Shown one piece after another: positions 7,590 through 10,854 of a stretch of 10,854 nt of DNA. Below the pieces are notes generated by a model. It worked only from the letters and a program-made list of their open reading frames with translations. It did not search any database and was not told where the DNA came from. Each line of letters starts with the position of its first letter. Position 1 is the stretch's first letter. Position numbers and translations under genes: made by a program. Origin of the DNA: Stramenopiles sp. TOSAG23-2 (lineage: Eukaryota; Sar); contig LT649983.1 of NCBI GenBank assembly GCA_900128395.1, positions 1 through 10,854 of the forward strand, written 5' to 3'.

Positions 7590-8603
7590 ATGGACATTGT
7601 AAATAATAATATATCATCACCACGCACCTTATCAAACGATGAATTAGAATTTTATCATAAACATGGATATTTAATTGTAAAAAATGTATTTAATGGTAGT
7701 GACTTCAAGGAGTTTGAAGATGACTATGCGAAGTTAATTGATATCAAAGCAAAAGAATTATTTGAACAAAAGAAAATTACTGATTTAAAGAAAGATTTAA
7801 CGTTTCAATATAGATTTGCTGCTATTGCAGAGCAATGCAATGATGAAGTGTTTCATAAAGATATTATACCATTTTGTAGGAGGTTAGACTGTATGTTTGC
7901 AAGGACAAAAGGTTTCATGAATTTTATGTTTAATAAAAAATTATTGTCTGTAGTCGAATCAATTGTAGGACCTGAAATTACGGTGAATCCAATTCAACAT
8001 GTAAGAGCATATTTACCTGCTCGAAATGGGCAGCATAATCGTAATTTAAGTGAAGATGGGAGTGGAAATACATCAATTGCACATCCAGCTTTGGCACCAT
8101 GGCATCAAGATCAAGGTGTAACACGTGAGGAAGCAGATCAATCTGAAATATTAACTACATGGACTCCATTATTTGATGTTGGAATTGCACCTGGATTAGC
8201 TGGGCCGTTGCAAGTAATGCCAAATAGGATAAAAGATGGATTATTGCCGCATATTAGAGCCGACTATGGAACAACTATTGACACCAACTTAATTAAAAAA
8301 AATGAAGTTGGTGTAAATTGTGTAATGAAACGTGGAGATGTGCTTTTTATTCATCGTTTCACACCACATCGTGGTACATTGAATTTATCTAATTATGTAA
8401 GATGGTCGATAGATTTACGATTTCAAAAAACTGGAACACCTACTGGCAGACATTTTTGGCCTGAATTTATCGCTAAAACTGCGGCAGCAGATCAAAGTAT
8501 TATTCAAAATGATTATGAAACTTGGAAAAAAAGATGGATACATGATTTAGAACATTCAAAGGGTGAACGGTGGCATCGGGTAGCTGATAGTGGTGATTTT
8601 TAA
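7590..8603 (+). CDS. Phytanoyl-CoA dioxygenase (PhyH) family Fe(II)/2-oxoglutarate oxygenase
   Basis: A 337-residue member of the PhyH superfamily of non-haem iron, 2-oxoglutarate-dependent oxygenases, which hydroxylate or otherwise oxidise small molecules while turning 2-oxoglutarate into succinate and CO2. The ATG at 7590 has A at -3 and G at +4. The N-terminus DELEFYHKHGYLIVKNVF matches the family's opening helix and strand. The iron facial triad is readable: His172 and Asp174 in WHQDQG, and His260 in FTPHRGTLNLS. Arg271 in YVRWSIDLRF is the likely 2-oxoglutarate anchor. The LRFQ...PTGRHFWPEF ending is, from memory, common in bacterial and algal PhyH-like proteins of unknown substrate. There is no N-terminal hydrophobic signal and the end (DSGDF) is not a peroxisomal tripeptide, so a cytosolic location is more likely than the peroxisome. 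Real phytanoyl-CoA activity should not be assumed. Confidence 0.92.
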   Translation: MDIVNNNISSPRTLSNDELEFYHKHGYLIVKNVFNGSDFKEFEDDYAKLIDIKAKELFEQKKITDLKKDLTFQYRFAAIAEQCNDEVFHKDIIPFCRRLDCMFARTKGFMNFMFNKKLLSVVESIVGPEITVNPIQHVRAYLPARNGQHNRNLSEDGSGNTSIAHPALAPWHQDQGVTREEADQSEILTTWTPLFDVGIAPGLAGPLQVMPNRIKDGLLPHIRADYGTTIDTNLIKKNEVGVNCVMKRGDVLFIHRFTPHRGTLNLSNYVRWSIDLRFQKTGTPTGRHFWPEFIAKTAAADQSIIQNDYETWKKRWIHDLEHSKGERWHRVADSGDF

Positions 8604-8790
8604 AAAAGAAAAATATTCTCTTAACACATACTCGTAATTTATACGAAGTATAAAGTTATGATATATCATATTATACGAGTATATATGATGTATTAATAGA
8701 AGAATTGTATTTAAAGTGGTTTTTTTATAATACAAACTTGTACGAGTTCGGTGTAATATTTTTTTAAAATGTGTACACGTATATTGTATT
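8604..8790. other. Convergent 3' gap with inverted repeats
   Basis: This 187-base gap lies between the stops of the oxygenase and U-box genes. ATACTCGTA (8628-8636) is mirrored by TACGAGTAT (8674-8682), and between them lies a perfect 14-base palindrome TATGATATATCATA (8657-8670). TATACGAAGTATA (8640-8652) is the reverse complement of a 13-base string in the other convergent gap. A further TACGAG occurs near 8741. The arrangement may form nested hairpins in RNA from either strand and may assist 3' end formation; that role is inference. Confidence 0.45.
8628..8682. repeat. Nested inverted repeat in a convergent gap
   Basis: Nine-base perfect arms (8628-8636 and 8674-8682) enclose a 37-base interval containing a 14-base perfect palindrome at 8657-8670. 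This is seen directly; biological meaning is not established. Confidence 0.7.
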
Positions 8791-9657
8791 TTAATGCTTG
8801 CTGACACTTCTTAAACTTGCTGGTAATGGCATAAATATTAACATCAATAGAAAGACTAATCCAATTGCTAAAAAAATTCGTGAAAAAAAAACTTGATTTC
8901 TTGCATCTAGTTCATACGGAGATGGACGCATTGGTGCAGGTGCTTCATATCTTCTTCGTTGTTGATTATGTATCCCATTATTTACATTACTCCATGAAAA
9001 ACCGAAAAATGGCAATGGGAAAAATCCAAATTGAAATCCACCACCGGTATTAGAATTATTATTTTCACCTTGTTGCCTTCGTCGTGTTTCTTGTTGTTCT
9101 CTAAATTGTTGTCTTTCATTTTCACGTTCTTTTTTTGTTTTTGTTGATTGGTTTTTTTGCCTAGCAGCTATATCGATTAATTTATCAGCAATTCCAGATG
9201 ATGGATTTACATTTCGTGCAATAGTTACTGCTGTATCACCAAGATCATTTTTACATAATACGTCTGGATCATTTTTTAAAAATTTACGTACTAAGTCCAC
9301 TCTATTATTACGTATCATAACCATTAATAAACTATCACCATTTGTATTTTTAATATTTATATCAGCTCCATTTTCAATATATACATTCATCTCATCTACA
9401 GATATATCTCGACATTTATCAATCAACTCTTTCCCTATTTTATATCTATAGCTATTGACAAGATTTGCTAATGTTTTATTTGGTATTAACTTATCTGATT
9501 TTAAATATTCATTAGTTAGTGGTGATTTTAATTTTCCACCAGAAAACCATCTTTTTATTGCTGATTCTTCATAGGTATGTCCGTCATCTGCTATAACTGG
9601 ATTGATAAATAATTCTTGTGATATAGGACATATAAATTCTTTCGGTACCTCTTGCAT
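8791..9657 (-). CDS. U-box E3 ubiquitin ligase with ankyrin-like repeats and a C-terminal membrane anchor
   Basis: A 288-residue protein. The U-box (about 4-72) reads EFICPISQELFINPVIADDGHTYEESAIKRWF and ends SPLTN...LIPNKTLANLV, the standard E2-binding fold without zinc ligands, so it should act as an E3 ubiquitin ligase. Residues about 85-165 look like degenerate ankyrin repeats (NVYIENGADINIKNTNGDSLLMVMIRNNRVDLVRKFL and CKNDLGDTAVTIA). A Lys/Arg/Gln/Glu-rich helix (about 168-197) follows, then an aromatic/Gly patch (205-221), a basic linker, and a single hydrophobic segment at about 257-277, close to the end. There is no signal peptide, so the natural reading is a tail-anchored protein with the U-box and repeats in the cytosol and a short basic luminal end. 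The target membrane (ER, mitochondrion, plastid) cannot be read. The ATG (complement of 9655-9657) has A at -3. Domain calls are firm for the U-box, moderate for ankyrin and anchor. Confidence 0.9.
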   Translation of the reverse strand: MQEVPKEFICPISQELFINPVIADDGHTYEESAIKRWFSGGKLKSPLTNEYLKSDKLIPNKTLANLVNSYRYKIGKELIDKCRDISVDEMNVYIENGADINIKNTNGDSLLMVMIRNNRVDLVRKFLKNDPDVLCKNDLGDTAVTIARNVNPSSGIADKLIDIAARQKNQSTKTKKERENERQQFREQQETRRRQQGENNNSNTGGGFQFGFFPLPFFGFSWSNVNNGIHNQQRRRYEAPAPMRPSPYELDARNQVFFSRIFLAIGLVFLLMLIFMPLPASLRSVSKH

Positions 9658-9824
9658 GGTGGTGATAACTGATGAGGATCCGTGTTGGTTGTTGTTATTA
9701 TATATTGATATATATTTGATGAATATATATGATGGTTACTTATATTACTATATGTTTCCACACAATGCTTGTGTTTGTAGTTATTAGTATCATCCCATCA
9801 TGTTTTTTTATATAGTTGTTTTTT

Positions 9825-9854
9825 TGATGATGTTGTTTGTGTGATGATGTTGTT
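9825..9854. repeat. 13-base direct repeat
   Basis: TGATGATGTTGTT occurs at 9825-9837 and again at 9842-9854, four bases apart. It lies upstream of the U-box gene and inside the small minus-strand upstream frame. It looks like simple-sequence duplication. Confidence 0.7.
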
Positions 9855-10010
9855 GTCGCCATGGTGTGGTAGCTAATTACATGTATATACTAATAAGTAC
9901 AATACTGTCCTATATACGTAGACGACTAGGAGGATATTTGCTAGTACTCTGATGGTGCTATAATATTTTCTTCTTTATCTTCTATAATAATAATAAATGA
10001 TGGCAATAAT

Positions 10011-10073
10011 ATTGAAATAATGTGCATAGTGCATATTCATAAATAATACAAAGGAGATGCACATAATTTCAAT
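10011..10073. repeat. Inverted repeat, 17-base arms
   Basis: ATTGAAATAATGTGCAT (10011-10027) and ATGCACATAATTTCAAT (10057-10073) are reverse complements with one mismatch, separated by 29 bases; one extra base pair extends the stem outward. No coding capacity lies between the arms. It could be a hairpin-forming regulatory site or a remnant of a small non-autonomous element; no target-site duplication was identified. Confidence 0.7.
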
Positions 10074-10163
10074 AATGTACATATTTTACATTTACAAGCA
10101 ATTTGTATGTTTACATAAGTAATTCTTTTGCACTGCCATACTCATCTAATTATATATTGAATC

Positions 10164-10517
10164 ATGTCAAAGAAAAAAAGAAAAAGAAATGAACATAAAC
10201 ATGAAGATTTCATTTTTATTGGAATAAATGGAACAACAGGTAAGTTCCAAAAATTAAAAAATCAAGATAAATCAAATGAGGATTTTTTATCCTTTTTAAA
10301 ATGTTTAGACGGGAGAGCTGAACAATCCTCCATTCCTGTAGAGAAAGGATCTGGTAAATATCCCTATGTGAACTTTAAGAAGAATATAGCAGATGATTTT
10401 AAACAACAATTTGAAAAGCATAAGCAAAGGAAAAAAATTATCCCTATAGGATATTCTTTTGGTGCACGTGCAGCGAATGTATTAATTTTATCATTTAATG
10501 AAAGTTGGGCCATTTAA
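10164..10517 (+). pseudogene. Alpha/beta-hydrolase-like fragment ending just after the nucleophile elbow
   Basis: A 117-codon frame with A at -3 of its ATG. It opens with a basic cluster KKKRKR (3-8), then DFIFIGINGTTG, resembling the first core strand and oxyanion loop of an alpha/beta hydrolase. After a variable stretch, KKIIPIGYSFGARAANVLIL (90-109) reads as strand, nucleophile elbow GYSFG (G-x-S-x-G, Ser98) and following helix; the closest style I recall is the KANL3/TEX30-type hydrolase fold. The frame then stops at 10515, so the usual second half with the catalytic Asp and His is absent. In the +1 frame KVGPFKGF (from 10501) follows directly, so a one-base deletion or insertion is possible. 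Alternatively the gene is spliced: a consensus-like donor lies inside it at 10240. It may be a pseudogene, the first exon of a longer gene, or a short protein of its own. The fold assignment is moderate; the broken status is inference. Confidence 0.5.
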
Positions 10518-10748
10518 AGGCTTTCTTCCCTCTATGCACGTTTACTATTTTTATGTTTTTCTATTTTAAGAAATTACATGTGGACAATTATATATTGTAA
10601 TATAATTAATATGCATAAATATATCTTTTTGAATTTAGTTTATTTCATTTATATGTATGCATGTGTGTAATTGATAATTAATTAAATAATGTGCTACCAG
10701 GTAAATTAGAAATTAGATATTCGAAATGTCACATAATATATGTGCTGG

Positions 10749-10764
10749 TGTGCACATGTGCACA
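10749..10764. repeat. Perfect 16-base palindrome
   Basis: TGTGCACATGTGCACA reads the same on both strands. It is flanked by imperfectly mirrored ATGTGCTG on the left (about 10739-10747) and CAGCATAT on the right (about 10771-10778), giving a larger, broken dyad of about 40 bases. Confidence 0.85.
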
Positions 10765-10792
10765 TATCAACAGCATATCAGATTATCCCAAG

Positions 10793-10844
10793 GCAATATT
10801 TAATACTGTAGCTAACAGGTGCACAGCAGCTGTTACAATATTGC
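10793..10844. repeat. Nested inverted repeat near the window end
   Basis: Outer arms GCAATATT (10793-10800) and AATATTGC (10837-10844) enclose inner arms TAACAG (10813-10818) and CTGTTA (10830-10835) with an 11-base loop. A stem with internal bulges is possible. The function is unknown. Confidence 0.6.
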
Positions 10845-10854
10845 TAATAGCAAA

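Larger units (their letters stand above)
9658..10163. other. Divergent spacer between the U-box gene and the hydrolase-like frame
   Basis: These 506 bases should hold the U-box promoter and leader and the promoter of the right-hand frame. They contain a 13-base direct repeat TGATGATGTTGTT (9825-9837 and 9842-9854), a 40-codon upstream frame on the minus strand (9740-9862), and a 17-base inverted repeat at 10011-10073. No RNA gene was recognised. Confidence 0.45.
10518..10854. other. Right flank, AT-rich with palindromes
   Basis: No supported gene. A +1-frame continuation of the hydrolase-like frame stays open to a TAA at 10567-10569 and then stops. The last 120 bases are less AT-biased and contain a perfect palindrome (10749-10764) and a nested inverted repeat (10793-10844). 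The feature carrying these may continue beyond the window. Confidence 0.45.

Noticed and set aside
7379-7606. 75-codon plus-strand frame between the Ddi1 and oxygenase genes
   Set aside because: It is made of TA-repeat codons giving Ile/Tyr/His runs and overlaps the oxygenase start.
8865-9053. Plus-strand frame opposite the U-box gene (62 codons), and similar ones at 9602-9787
   Set aside because: They are antisense to a well-supported gene or in low-complexity leader sequence and show no domain signal.
1-10854. Giant-virus or bacterial origin of the window
   Set aside because: Long AT-rich spacers, a type II Golgi glycosyltransferase, Ddi1 and A at -3 of all starts fit a cellular eukaryotic chromosome better; no viral hallmark gene is seen. 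I cannot exclude it without a database search.

Overview
The window looks like nuclear DNA of an AT-rich, intron-poor eukaryotic microbe. Every long reading frame is an uninterrupted eukaryotic protein: a type II membrane GT47 glycosyltransferase, a Ddi1-type ubiquitin-like/aspartic-protease protein, and a U-box protein with a membrane tail. The spacers are hundreds of bases of TA-rich, microsatellite-rich DNA. All six chosen ATG codons have A at -3, as expected of eukaryotic initiation sites, and there are no bacterial-style operons or Shine-Dalgarno sites. The protein mix and compact genes would fit a diatom or other stramenopile alga, but the taxon is inference. A giant-virus origin is less likely because the spacers are long and the gene content is housekeeping in character.

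Layout, left to right: an upstream flank with a locally GC-rich island (1-643); a GT47 exostosin-like glycosyltransferase (+, 644-2437); a short convergent gap; a long nuclear-looking coiled-coil protein (-, 2537-5197); a 767-base divergent spacer; a Ddi1 homologue (+, 5965-7227); a TA-repeat spacer; a phytanoyl-CoA dioxygenase-family oxygenase (+, 7590-8603); a convergent gap with inverted repeats; a U-box/ankyrin-like protein with a C-terminal membrane segment (-, 8791-9657); a spacer with an inverted repeat; and a short alpha/beta-hydrolase-like frame that stops just after its nucleophile elbow (+, 10164-10517), followed by palindrome-rich DNA to the window end.

The genes do not form an obvious pathway. 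The only thematic link is ubiquitin/SUMO biology: Ddi1 (shuttle/protease), the membrane-tailed U-box E3, and a coiled-coil protein with two SUMO-interaction-like motifs. Neighbourhood in a eukaryotic genome is weak evidence for joint function. I found no mobile-element coding sequence, CRISPR array, rRNA or tRNA. No clearly new multi-gene system is visible. The items most worth a second look are the domain build of the U-box and coiled-coil proteins, the broken or spliced hydrolase at the right end, and the inverted repeats around it.
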